Notes under the pieces: generated by a model | Told to the model about the DNA's origin: nothing | Seen by the model: the letters and a program-made list of their open reading frames with translations, nothing else | Databases searched by the model: none | Shown: piece by piece, positions 37,090-47,548 of the stretch | How the letters are laid out: every line of letters begins with the position of its first letter | How positions within the stretch are numbered: the first letter of the stretch is position 1 | Translations under genes and position numbers: made by a program | NCBI GenBank assembly: GCA_030581615.1 | Contig: JAKTTT010000051.1 | Span: 62,001 to 126,000 of the forward strand | Direction of reading: 5' to 3' | Length of the DNA stretch: 64,000 nucleotides | Source: Alloascoidea africana | Taxonomy: Eukaryota > Ascomycota > Alloascoideomycetes > Alloascoideales > Alloascoideaceae

Positions 37090-38363
37090 ATGAGGTCTCT
37101 CTTACCCACATTCGCTATTTGTTCGATAGTCACGTCTGTGTTTGCTCAGCCTGTTGATGTCAGTGCCATTTTGGATAGCGCCCGACAAGCCGTTTTTGGG
37201 TTATCCGAGGAGCTACCAACTCCAAAAGGTGCTTTCTATAGTCTTGAAGACATTCAAACCCACGCACCGCTTCTCGATCTTCATAAGGCGCTCATCGAAA
37301 TTCCATCGGTGAGCGGTAACGAGCATAACGCCACCGAATATTTGGCTCAGTATTTAATTTCTCATGGGCTAACGGTCGAGATTATACCTGTGGAGGAGAA
37401 TCCTCCCCGCAATAATATCTATGCTTATCTGGGGTCTACAAGAAAGACAAAAGCATTGATTACATCCCATATTGATACGGTTCCACCGTTTTTCCCTTAC
37501 CGTATTGAAGGTGATAAGATCTATGGCAGAGGAGCAAATGATGATAAGGGGTCTATTGCAGCTCAAGTTACCGCATATCTTGAGCTCGTTCGTCAAAATG
37601 AAATAAAAGAAGGGGATGTTGCATTGCTATTTGTAGTGGGAGAAGAGGTAAATGGCATTGGAATGAGAGTAGCAAATGAAAAACTTCAGGATTTAAAAGC
37701 TTGGGATACTGTCATTTTCGGTGAGCCCACTGAATTGAAGCTTGGTGTCGGACATAAAGGAATCTTTGGTGGACAAATAACGGTTGAAGGAAAAGCTGCG
37801 TAAGTTGAACAGATGAAGCAATGTAATTGCGAATGTTTATTAACAATACAAATTGAAGCCACTCTGGATATCCACACCTTGGCGTTAGCGCAAATGAAAT
37901 CTTGATTCACTTGCTTTCAGAACTACTGGAAGCTCCCCTTCCTTTTTCGTCATTGTTAGGAAACTCCACAGTAAACATTGGCAAGATGTCGGGAGGAGTG
38001 GCAGCAAATGTCATTCCGGCACATGCTGAGGCACTCGTGTTTGTGAGAGTTGCTAATGAATTGGAGAAAGTGAAGGAAATCTTTGAGGAAGTGATCTCGA
38101 AATACCCGGAGGCAAAGATAGCCTATGGTGCTTTTCCTTTTGTCGAACCTCAGTTTTTGGACTTTGATGTCCCTGGATTTGAAAACGAAGTAATGGCTTA
38201 CTCTACAGATATCCCGTTTCTAAAAGGAAATTTCAAGCGATATTTGTATGGGCCGGGATCCATTCATTCAGCCCATGGCGATCATGAATTTGTCACGTTT
38301 AGTGATTTGATAGAGAGCGTTGAAGGCTTGAAATCTCTTGTTCGCTATTCATTACAAGAGTAA
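37090..38363 (+). CDS. Secreted or vacuolar M20 metallopeptidase
   Basis: 404 residues. The N-terminus MRSLLPTFAICSIVTSVFA is a clear signal peptide, which is why the ATG at 37090 is chosen over an in-frame ATG at 36991. Zinc-peptidase motifs: SHIDTVPP (His and Asp), GRGANDDKG (bridging Asp), VGEEVNG (catalytic Glu) and GEPT, plus the C-terminal ligand His in IHSAHGDHEF. Exons are 37090-37799 and 37859-38363. The 59-bp intron (GTAAGT, branch ATTAAC, GAAG) restores the dimerisation-domain start GKAAHSGYPHLG. Family members act as carboxypeptidases or acyl-amino-acid deacylases, likely in nitrogen scavenging; the exact substrate is unknown. Confidence 0.9.
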
Positions 38364-39750
38364 AATATTGACTTGTTGGTCCAGTATAAAAGTATTTTCT
38401 AGCTTTCTGAGATTACGTGTCTAGTTCGCCTCTATCTTTGCCTTATACGTACTAGGTAATTTAAAGTTTGGTGAATACTCGGTTCCTCTGGCGGATGCAG
38501 TTTTGTTGTCATTAACATTAAATTACTCTTCTACACTTGTTAACTGTTGAAGTAAAACAAATGAAAGCTTTTGCAAATTCTTTATCGTTTCGGGAGACAT
38601 TCTTTGATTTCCGAGAGGTTAAGTTAACCAAATTGAGATTCAATCACTGGTTTGGACACTATATCAGGTGATGGATATTTGGCAGAAAGACAAGAAGAGA
38701 TAGCATCTAAATATTACTCTGTAGAGTTGAAATTAGAGCCAAATGAAATGTCTACATGGGCAATATTTGTTTGGGCTAGAGCGCCCTATCACTAGCTGTT
38801 TACAAAAGAGTGATGGTTAATTGTGTCAACAATGCAAGGAACAGGTACAGGTGTCGTGGTGAAGCTCTCGAGTACCCAACTTTTTACACAAGTAGTGCAA
38901 ATATCTCAAAAAGTTAGACAATCAGAAGAAGCAGAAGCAGAAAAAAAGCGCAGATGCAAGATCTTACCCTTCTGCACAGAAATTCAGTCTAGTTGCCTAA
39001 AACGCTCAAGAGTGAATGTTTCACCTTGTCTAATTTAGAAAATATGAACACAACAGAACTGTTAACACTCTATTTGATCAGATTTTAATTTCGTGCCTTC
39101 CAAACCCAAAACCATTTCACCAGAAATATCCTGTTCCAATTTAATTAATCCAGGATGAAAATTTTTTGCCGCTGGTGTGATTAGATACGGCTAGGATGGA
39201 ACAGGAAAGAAATATGCAAAGAAAATCTTCTATGAAAATTAGCAAATGGCTGTTGGAAAGAAAGTACAGATGACATTCATTTGCCAGGAACTATTCAACC
39301 CCCAAGTAGAGAGTAATTAACTAACGCGTAGTTGTTCCTTCGAATCCAGCTGTTTAAGCCCTCCTGTACTGAGCACTTACAGCCACGCCTGGAATTAACA
39401 GATTTTTTCTGATTTTGATGCTTACTTCAAAGAAGTATGAATCGAAAACTGGGTATTTCGTTTGGACTATCAATGTATTAGTAAGATGGTAACTAATGAC
39501 TCAATCATTTTTGTAAATGAGTGCATTGAACTTGCTTGCAATATTTGAGCGTTTTCTAAAATGAAAACCAGGGAAAGGATTGATGATCGTCCCGTAATTC
39601 TAGTACACACGAAAAACTTGGATGAAGGAAACCCCCATTGACGTCAGGTTTCTTTCAACGTCGTACTTGTTATTCACTAAACGAATGCGCCTGAACGTTA
39701 CTTAAAACTAGCTAGTAATTTGGAGCTCTCCGATTGTGCATTTGAGCTGA
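38364..39750. other. Intergenic between convergent genes, 1.4 kb
   Basis: Between the M20 peptidase and the first aldo-keto reductase. It contains a 68-codon plus-strand frame at 38832-39038 with a Lys/Glu-rich middle and no known match; I do not count it as a gene. Nothing else is recognisable. Confidence 0.45.
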
Positions 39751-40677
39751 TCAAAAACCAATATCCAAACCATGGTGTTTGAGGAACTCCTCCATGACAT
39801 AGGACTTTGGATGAGCAATACCTAGTTGATCAAGTTCGGCCAGGTCGCTTGCTGTCAGGGGCACTTTTTTGGAGTTTGATAACAATCTCTCGTTTTTGAA
39901 TGACTTTGGAATAACAACCCTTCCAGCTTGTAAATGGTAATTAATCAAGATATTTGAATAATGACAGTTGTATTTTTGGGCAAGCTTGGCAACAGTGGGA
40001 TCAGTACTCAACGCATTGCTGGATGGACCACCCAAAGGAGAGTAGGCAGTACTAGCAATTCCCTTTTCTTTACAGAAATCAACCAGTTCTTTCTGAGGAA
40101 AATGGGGGTGCAGTTCCAATTGGTTCATTGCAGGAGTGATTTCTGCTTCGTCTAGTAGCTTCCTCAACCACGGAAGTGAATGGTTTGAAACGCCAATTGC
40201 CTTTGTCTTTTTGGTTTCTTTGTACAATTTCTCGAACAGCTTCCAGGTCTTGATGTAACTTCCATTTGGATCAAGCTTAGTTTTGCCTGTTTCGTCTTGT
40301 TGAGATTCTGAAGAATTGAAAGTCGCAAACGCGACGGGCCAATGAACAAGCAACAGATCGACATACTCCAACCCCAGACTCTTTAGCGAAGCGTCGAGGC
40401 TTTCTTCTGGTCTATCATGAAATGTAGGCCAGACCTTTGTAGTAATGAACAGATCCTCTCTGTTCACTTTGCCACTAGCAAAGATTATCTTGAGAGCCTC
40501 TCCAACATACTCCTCTACACCATATTTGTAAGCAGTATCAATATGTCTAAACCCTACTTCCAACACGCCATAGACAATTGCATCGATAAACTTTTCGCGG
40601 TCATCTTCAGCCCAAGTTCCTAAGCCCAGTTGTGGGACTTTGGCACCTGTGTTGAGGGTTATTTTCAAATCTGTCAT
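39751..40677 (-). CDS. Aldo-keto reductase (AKR3/Gcy1-Ypr1-like)
   Basis: 308-residue NADPH-dependent reductase with the TIM-barrel AKR layout. The catalytic tetrad is visible: Asp and Tyr in HIDTAYKYG, Lys in TTKVW and His in LVHWP. The cofactor site IPKSFKNERLLSN lies near residue 260. Closest by pattern are yeast YDL124W, YPR1 and GCY1, which reduce alpha-keto amides, aldehydes or ketones; the substrate cannot be chosen. No intron. A 6-bp inverted repeat stands about 95 bp upstream of the ATG. The second reductase of this window is on the opposite strand and belongs to another subgroup, so they are not a tandem duplication. Confidence 0.9.
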   Translation of the reverse strand: MTDLKITLNTGAKVPQLGLGTWAEDDREKFIDAIVYGVLEVGFRHIDTAYKYGVEEYVGEALKIIFASGKVNREDLFITTKVWPTFHDRPEESLDASLKSLGLEYVDLLLVHWPVAFATFNSSESQQDETGKTKLDPNGSYIKTWKLFEKLYKETKKTKAIGVSNHSLPWLRKLLDEAEITPAMNQLELHPHFPQKELVDFCKEKGIASTAYSPLGGPSSNALSTDPTVAKLAQKYNCHYSNILINYHLQAGRVVIPKSFKNERLLSNSKKVPLTASDLAELDQLGIAHPKSYVMEEFLKHHGLDIGF

Positions 40678-40768
40678 TTTTCCTCGAGTGGTTGTGGTGA
40701 TAAAAGTGGTCGAGAACGGTGACGGTTGGTGCTAGTCTGTCTGGCATGCACCCGACCCGACGGTTTTG

Positions 40769-40785
40769 CCGATTGGACGAATCGG
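40769..40785. promoter_or_regulatory. Inverted repeat CCGATT-N5-AATCGG
   Basis: A perfect 6-bp inverted repeat with a GGACG spacer, about 92-108 bp upstream of the aldo-keto reductase start. Dyads ending in CGG/CCG are typical targets of fungal Zn2Cys6 dimers, so this may be the operator of the reductase. The role is inference. Confidence 0.35.
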
Positions 40786-41312
40786 ACCAAGACATATGAA
40801 TCCTCTTTCAAGCAGAAATAAGGCAGTATAAACCAACCAAAAGCACATTGTCAAGAGCACCAAAACTATGTCAACCCACCATTTTGTCTACAAGACATAC
40901 TTGATAAGAACTGGGTTAATTGAGATTTGCCGACAGCAGATGACCCCTTGCAATGTGTGAGATAGATCGTAGTACGCTGTTCAATTAAACCATTCAGTAG
41001 TCAATTAGATTATATAGACAGTATCTCATGAGCCATGGTGATCTATAATGAACACTATGTGTCATACCTGCTGGGCAGAACCACTGATCTAGCAGTTTAC
41101 AAACTGATGACAAAAAATCCAAGCGTTTCTAACTCTGTGATCTGTACATCCTAAGTTGGAAAATTATGCTATCAGTTGTCTCAAAAAAAAAACACCAATT
41201 CTATAATCGAAATTTCTAGAATAAATTTTTCAAGAAATTGATTCAGGTTCAAAGTGCAATTCACAAGGTGTAGTAGTGTGACAACAGTGGAACAGCTTCA
41301 ATGAGTTATTGA

Positions 41313-41620
41313 TTAACATTTCTTCCTGAAAATTTCTAATGGTGCATTAAATAGAACTAAGTCTTGGTTAGAATGAAGCCCAGTAGTTCCAGCTTGCATC
41401 TTTGCTTTGAATTGAATTTCTATTGTTTTTTTATTTCTATTTACAGAAAATCTTTGCATGAACCTATTTATGATATCCGATCCTATGAGGCTTAATTCTC
41501 TGCCGATTTGAAATACCTTTAGGCATAACGATCTGGAGTTTATATTTCTCATCAAAGAACAATCTTCCTGTAGTGGTCACAAGCTTTATTGGCGAAAACG
41601 GAGATAACTCTGAATAATGA
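41313..41620 (-). pseudogene. Probable decayed coding sequence, family unknown
   Basis: On the minus strand two overlapping frames read as natural protein: one containing IKLVTTTGRLFFDEKYKLQI and the other, ending at 41313, containing KTIEIQFKAKMQAGTTGLHS. The frame change between them suggests an old gene that no longer works. I cannot name the family. The low complexity of the surrounding AT-rich DNA leaves room for chance. Confidence 0.25.
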
Positions 41621-42919
41621 ATTTTGCAAGCTTTAAAATGCGAGACAAAGGGTCCTGTTTAAAGACGTTAATGCAAGTTCATACATGGAATTTCATGGTG
41701 ATTACGGAAGGACTTGAAATTTCAAGAACCCTCCCCGGAATTATTCGCATAATTGAGAAAGGGAGCAGAAAAAAATATTGGGAAAAAAGCGAAAGGGAAA
41801 ATGATCAACTTTGTTCGTGCCACGAATGGAATAGTTCCAAAAAGCAACATAGAAAATAGCTGGCATTTTCAACGAGTTAAATCTTGTATTTTATATAGTA
41901 GTTCTTCCAGTTATTTTGCATACTCCAATGAAAACATCTTTTCTCAAATTGGCCGGCATCTGATCTTGTTAGTCTGTAATCAGCCACCTATAACCTTAAA
42001 CCTAAAGATATTCCGGACCTCTTCTCCCAAACAATGCATCTCAATTTTTACTATACTGTTTGTGTATTTAACTTTGAAAGGCATGTCCCATTTCGAATAA
42101 AATCGGGGTTTAAGAGTAGAGAGCGTTGACCATATTCACAAAACCCGGCTTAAACACGCACAAGTATCAAAGCACATAAAAAGGAAGGAGTTGAGTAAAA
42201 AGCGAGTTCCACCCACTGGGTTGAGTTAATCCACCAATGCAAACCATTATTCAGATTGCATTGGTTCTTTCCTGGACAAATAGAAAGTCTGCCCTCATCT
42301 CTCAGCTAGAACTGGAAGAACCGTTTTGGGGGAGGGCGCTTGGTGTTTCTCCACCCAACTTCTTATCTGGTACTTGTGCTGGCCGTGTTGGATTGATTGC
42401 ATAAATTCTCAAAGTTTATTATTTGTCAAGGCACAGACAGAGTTACGCCAATATATTCTGCCCAAGATGTGTATTTTTTTGAGATTTAGCAATCAAAAAC
42501 AAAACCTTTGCAATTCAGTCCTGTTTTCGCGCTTATCTTGTTTGTATTTCGAGACTAGCTAGTAGACAAAAAGTAATGAAGAGAAAGTACCGTCATAAGA
42601 CTATTGAAATTCAAATTGAAATTGGAGCACAAATTGCTTATTCATTGCATCGTTGTATAGGGTATAGTTTTTCAGATTCAGGATTGCTCAATTGAATTCT
42701 GACATTTTGTACGTTTTTCAATGGGCATCAAGCAGAAGTTTGTCATTATTCCAATCTGGAATGGAAATCATAGTGGCCCGGGCTGAACGCTGATTGGTGG
42801 AATTAGTGCGAGGCCAATCAGGCACATCTCTGTTTACCCGGTCTGCGATCAGGGGAAATCAAGCAAGCTATCGGACATAATTAGGAAGCAGACCAAAAGA
42901 TCTGAAGGGTACGAACAAG

Positions 42920-43777
42920 ATGGCAGTTGAAGTGACAAAGTACAAGACCTTATCATCGGGGTACAAAATCCCATCTGTTGCGCTAGGCACATATGATATT
43001 CCCAGGTCAAAGACAACCGAGATGGTGTACGAAGCTTTGAAAATCGGATACAGGCATTTTGATACGGCAGTTCTGTATGGCAATGAAAGAGAAGTGGGAC
43101 TAGGAATTCACCAATGGCTACAGGAGTCGGAGGAGAATAGCAGAGAAGACGTTTTCTACACGACCAAACTCTGGAATTCACAACTGGGATACAACCGGGC
43201 AAAGCGGGCGATTGAAGGTTGCTTGAATGAAGTGCGTGAGCTGGGCTATATAGACTTGTTGCTGATCCACTCACCATTGACCAGTCCCGCGGATCGTTTG
43301 GGGACATGGAAAGCGCTCCAGGAGTCTGTTGAAGAGGGCAAGGTTCGATCAATTGGCGTTTCAAATTATGGGCCCCAGCACATTGAGCAACTGCTGAATT
43401 GGGAGGGACTGAAGATCAAACCAGTTGTAAATCAGATCGAGCTCTCGCCCTGGCTGATGAGACAGGAATTGACCAAGTTCTGCTTTGACCACGGCGTTCT
43501 CGTCGAGGCCTACGCGCCGTTGACTCATGGCTACAAGCTGGCGAACGATCCAGATTTGCAGCGAATTGCAGCCAAGTACGGCAAGACTCCTGCCCAGATC
43601 CTGATCCGGTGGAGTCTCCAGCAGGGCTTCATCCCGCTGCCCAAGACGAAGCAGCCATCGCGGGCCGCCAGCAACCTGGCGGTGTTCGACTTTGCGATCG
43701 CGGGCCCGGACGAGGACGAGTTGAGCCACCCCCAGGCCTACGAGCCCACCGACTGGGAGTGCACAGATGCGCCGTAG
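42920..43777 (+). CDS. Aldo-keto reductase, YJR096W type
   Basis: 285 residues, close to yeast YJR096W (282) along the whole length: IPSVALGTYDIPRSKT, YRHFDTAVLYGNE (tetrad Asp, Tyr), FYTTKLWNSQLGYNRAK (Lys), LLIHSPL (His), PVVNQIELSPWLMRQEL, and the same ending AYEPTDWECTDAP. The yeast enzyme works on xylose and arabinose in vitro; a physiological role is not established. The last third of the gene uses almost only G- or C-ending codons and reaches about 70% GC, while the first half has the AT-rich codons typical of the window. The protein stays conserved, so this is base bias, not a foreign tail. Confidence 0.93.
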   Translation: MAVEVTKYKTLSSGYKIPSVALGTYDIPRSKTTEMVYEALKIGYRHFDTAVLYGNEREVGLGIHQWLQESEENSREDVFYTTKLWNSQLGYNRAKRAIEGCLNEVRELGYIDLLLIHSPLTSPADRLGTWKALQESVEEGKVRSIGVSNYGPQHIEQLLNWEGLKIKPVVNQIELSPWLMRQELTKFCFDHGVLVEAYAPLTHGYKLANDPDLQRIAAKYGKTPAQILIRWSLQQGFIPLPKTKQPSRAASNLAVFDFAIAGPDEDELSHPQAYEPTDWECTDAP

Positions 43778-43942
43778 CTGCGCGATGCGCGGTGCGTGGC
43801 GCAAACTTGCGCGCACTTATGCACAGAGTTTGCACGCGCACTAAACCTCGTTAGAAATCTTAATTGCTAGAGTTTCGACTTGCAACCTTGACCTTTTGCT
43901 TTTATTCTCTCTCTTCTCCTTGCCCTTTCCTTCTCAACACCA

Positions 43943-46339
43943 ATGATCCACTTTAGACGTAATAAACAGCTACCGACAAGTAGTGGTGCCGTGGCTGGGG
44001 CCAGGGACAAGGCCTCCAACATCCCCAGGTCTTCTCCCGCATTGGACAAGCGCGGCAGAGGGGTGTTCCCGGCTACTGGTGCTCAGGATATGCTATCTGC
44101 TTTTGAGATCCCAAAACTCATCATTAAGGCTACCAAGGACTACGCTCCGCGGCGCTCGCAAGAACTCAGCTTTTCGAAAGGAGACTTTTTCCACGTTCTT
44201 GACAAGGAGGATGATCGTTTCTGGTTCGAAGCGGCCAATCCCTCCACAAATGTACGAGGTTTGGTACCTGTTTCTCACTTTGAGATTGTCTCACGGAACC
44301 TCGTGAAACAAAACCCAAAAAAGATTTCAGTCATAACTTCTTTACCAGGCAGGACCATGGAAAAGAACTCTGCGGAAGAGTCTCCAGCTAGCATCTGCAG
44401 TAGCACCAAGACTGGGAAGGCTTCGCTATCTTCGAATTCTCTATCTCCATCTTTTTCAAACTCACCTTCCACCCCAGCCCCAGCCCCAGGGTCATGGACG
44501 ACAGTGCCAACAATGGGCCTGGGAATTACCGCCTCGAACAGTCCCAGCTCCAGTTCGACTGGTTGCCTGCACATGCCGCAAAAAGATGGCGCTCGTAATT
44601 TTTCAAATGTTTCACGGACCAATGCACCAAATTACTCCCAGTCGGCTCCTTACCCCTTACAAAGCCGCATTCAGCCGCCAACCCAAGTACAATCTTCAAT
44701 TCACTCCTCCTCGACCGTGAATGTGGTGCACAGCAATAATAATAATAATAATCATAATCATCATAGGGGCCTGCAGCCCAGCCGTCCCGAAAAAGTGGAG
44801 GTCATTGGCCTGGTCAAATACGAATTCGTAGGTTTGCAGGAGGCTGAACTTTCAGCCAAACCCGGGGATCACATCACAATATGCGCTCATGTCAACTACG
44901 AATGGTTTCTGGCCAAGCCAATAGGTATGAGCATGGGGAGGAAGAAACAGTGGCAGGATGAACAAGCTGAGACAAAACAATCTGCTGGGCCAGGATTCAT
45001 ACCCGTTTCTTACATTCAGCTGTTTGATGTTACGAATAAGCTTCTTGTATCGAAAGAAGACGAGCACGACTTTATCGACGCTTCCAAAATTCCCGACTTG
45101 GATAATTGTAATGATCCTCAACGTATAGAAGATTCGCTTGGCATTAATACCTCCACTGATGGGAGCCGATATCAGGAAAATGGCACAGAGCAACAAGAAC
45201 AACGAATGTACGAGCAAAAAGACGACGAAGATGACGAAGAAGACATAGTGGAAAAGAGTATAATGAAAGCGAGAAAGAGAAGAGCAGAGCATTCATTGTC
45301 TGTTGACAGTCTCACACATTTTCTATACAACCAGATGCGTTTATCTCAGGTCTGGGAAGAACCTCGTATTCTCAGTGCCTCAATACCCAGATGTTCTTTC
45401 TCAAAAACACGCTACTGGTACTTTATCACCTGTGAACTGAGCTGTGGATCTCGCCGGAAATTGTGGAGAAACTATCAAGACTTTCACGAGTTACAAATGC
45501 TACTACACAGAAAGTTCCCAGCAGAATCAATCGACAAGGAAGAGAGAATCATACCCGAGCTACCGTCCCCTTGTACCACCTTCAACGAGACCGTGGAGAA
45601 CCAGAAACGCATGGACTTGGACTGCTACTTACAGAAACTCATACAGCTGCCAAAATACATCAGCCATTCGGCTCTGGTTCTAAAGTGGTTTCAACCCAGG
45701 GATGGAGACGTGAGCATCGAACGTGCAAGTAGACCCAAGACCAAAAGAGTCTCTTCTCAAGATGGTTCTCATAGTAATGGAACAACTTCTGGGGCAGCTA
45801 ACATCTCAATGGACACGATATTTGAACGATCAGGATTTACAAGCACAGATACAAGTATGACAGGTACTAACGGCAGTACGAGCTCTCTTGAATCAGGGAC
45901 TCTAAATCCTTATTCATCCCCAGCTTCAACTTTAGATGACCATTGGTCTCCGCTAAATTTGAAAACTCGAAAACCTTCAACTTCCCCGACGTCTCCAACC
46001 GCCCTGCCTTCACCAACAACTGAGAGATCAATATCAACAGCTTCACCGAACTCACCAAAGTTAGAAACAACACCGAACGACGTCACTAGCTCTTTAATCA
46101 AGGTAAAAGTGTTCCACGGTGACGTCATTATCGCTTTTAAAATAGCGAAAAACGCCACGTTAAACGGGATAGTTTCAAAGATTTATGAAAAATTGGGGAC
46201 AGATGATTTGACATTGATGTATCCAACTCAAGGTCCTCGTCAATATGCCTATCTATACGACGACGAAGATAGCCTAAAGAAAGCGATTACCGTGGACAAA
46301 CGCGGTAGGCTAAAGTTGGTTGTTTATGCAAAAAACTGA
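43943..46339 (+). CDS. BEM1: Polarity scaffold Bem1
   Basis: Scaffold that joins Cdc24, Cdc42 and PAK kinases at sites of polarised growth. 798 residues, much longer than the 551 of S. cerevisiae. Domains in order: SH3-1 at about 62-120 (IIKATKDYAPRRSQELSFSK), SH3-2 at about 290-370 (VKYEFVGLQEAELSAKPGD ... GPGFIPVSYIQLF), PX at about 475-595 (YQDFHELQMLLHRKFPAES, ELPSPCTTFNE), and PB1 at about 715-798 (IKVKVFHGDVIIAFKI, YLYDDEDSLKKAI), which binds Cdc24. The extra length lies in disordered linkers: Ser/Pro-rich, an Asn/His run near 265, an acidic stretch before PX, and a Ser/Thr/Pro stretch between PX and PB1. No intron. Confidence 0.95.
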   Translation: MIHFRRNKQLPTSSGAVAGARDKASNIPRSSPALDKRGRGVFPATGAQDMLSAFEIPKLIIKATKDYAPRRSQELSFSKGDFFHVLDKEDDRFWFEAANPSTNVRGLVPVSHFEIVSRNLVKQNPKKISVITSLPGRTMEKNSAEESPASICSSTKTGKASLSSNSLSPSFSNSPSTPAPAPGSWTTVPTMGLGITASNSPSSSSTGCLHMPQKDGARNFSNVSRTNAPNYSQSAPYPLQSRIQPPTQVQSSIHSSSTVNVVHSNNNNNNHNHHRGLQPSRPEKVEVIGLVKYEFVGLQEAELSAKPGDHITICAHVNYEWFLAKPIGMSMGRKKQWQDEQAETKQSAGPGFIPVSYIQLFDVTNKLLVSKEDEHDFIDASKIPDLDNCNDPQRIEDSLGINTSTDGSRYQENGTEQQEQRMYEQKDDEDDEEDIVEKSIMKARKRRAEHSLSVDSLTHFLYNQMRLSQVWEEPRILSASIPRCSFSKTRYWYFITCELSCGSRRKLWRNYQDFHELQMLLHRKFPAESIDKEERIIPELPSPCTTFNETVENQKRMDLDCYLQKLIQLPKYISHSALVLKWFQPRDGDVSIERASRPKTKRVSSQDGSHSNGTTSGAANISMDTIFERSGFTSTDTSMTGTNGSTSSLESGTLNPYSSPASTLDDHWSPLNLKTRKPSTSPTSPTALPSPTTERSISTASPNSPKLETTPNDVTSSLIKVKVFHGDVIIAFKIAKNATLNGIVSKIYEKLGTDDLTLMYPTQGPRQYAYLYDDEDSLKKAITVDKRGRLKLVVYAKN

Positions 46340-47548
46340 ACGATGTATGAGAAATGCTGGCTCTCTTTTTTTATTCCCTTTTCTCGCTCTCTCTATGTGT
46401 ACTTTTGAGGTCTTAGGCTCTGGATAGTCTAGTTTTTGATTAGTATTTCTTGTTTTATTTTTTGGATCAGCGCCGCTGCTGGTTTCTTATTTCTTATGCC
46501 ATTTCCCCACAATTAAGGGTTTTATGATTCGTCACCTGTTTTGCTTCCATAGATGTTTTCCCTTCTTTTTGGTTTTGACTTTCATATTATGTCCATACTT
46601 TTACGCTCTGGCGATACAACTTCATGTGCTGTCTCGTCTTATCTACACAACAGTGAAATGTAATTACTTCAGTTCTAGTTCCAGTAATAATAGTAAGAGT
46701 TGTTTGCTTAGGCTCATGAGATTGTGGAAGAATCGGGACTAGCTCCACTCAACCCCGTTCAAATTTTCTTCTTTAAACGCAAAAACACGCACCATGAAGA
46801 GAGCAGCATTGTTTGACTAGGTTTTTCAACCTTCTTCGCTACACATCTTTCAATGCTGAACAGCGCTGGTTTTGCTGGTTTTGGAGAGTGAGGTGTCAAG
46901 CATGATTGAGTCAGATAGACTAATAATCATCACGCTTTCAAGGATTAAACAAAGAAAAAAGGAAAAACCTTTCATAGTCAAATGGAGACACGCTAGGTCT
47001 TTTCTACCCATTGGCTGGCTCCACTCTTGTTGTTTGATCCCTCCAACCTTGAGGACTAAACCGTAGTAGTAGGGCGAATAGGACAGGGGAATAGGGCGGC
47101 GCGCGCGCACCATCTTTGTCTTTTTCAAATTTGGGCATTTTTAACTCTATAGATGGCGCCATAATCTCGACTTGGTTCTTAGAGGATGCCCGCAAACACT
47201 TGAATCCCTCTGTCGGAGTCCTTCTCTTCAGTCAAAAAGCCTTGCGCAATTTGCAATTCCCATCCCGGAAAAAAGCGTGCTTTTGTGTGAAATTCCCATC
47301 CTTCCCCGTCGTCGTTTTCTCTCTATCTATCTCCTACCTACCAGTGGCCAATGATGGTAATGCTGTAGAACTGCTGGCCCGGAGAGCCAACTGCAGCCCA
47401 AACTCTCGCTGGTAATCAGATAAAGCAGGAGACTAAGCAATCAAGAGCCATTGCTCAGCACTAGCCTCTCCTTTATTATGTAGTCATCTACTCCGTCTCT
47501 TCTCTACACCGTCCACCATCTCTTCCTCCTGGTCCGGGCTCAATTGAG
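46340..47548. other. Intergenic, 1.2 kb
   Basis: Between BEM1 and the membrane-protein gene. The BEM1 3' side is T-rich. A short CG run (GGCGCGCGCGC) sits near 47098. From 47200 to 47548 the plus strand is pyrimidine-rich, as expected for a promoter and leader. No gene is recognised. Confidence 0.5.

Larger units (their letters stand above)
40678..42919. other. Long divergent intergenic, 2.2 kb
   Basis: Separates two divergent aldo-keto reductases. It carries the inverted repeat at 40769-40785 near the first one and a probable gene relic at 41313-41620. No full gene or RNA is seen elsewhere. Confidence 0.5.

Noticed and set aside
38832-39038. 68-codon frame between the peptidase and aldo-keto reductase
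   Set aside because: No recognisable motif, and its Lys/Glu run comes from a GAAGCA repeat; kept only as a note in the intergenic entry.
43361-43854. Long frames on both strands at the end of the reductase
   Set aside because: They result from the local GC-rich composition, which removes stop codons by chance; the conserved frame is the aldo-keto reductase.
46524-46742. Hydrophobic 72-codon frame after BEM1
   Set aside because: T-rich 3' region gives Phe/Leu-rich frames by chance; no family features.
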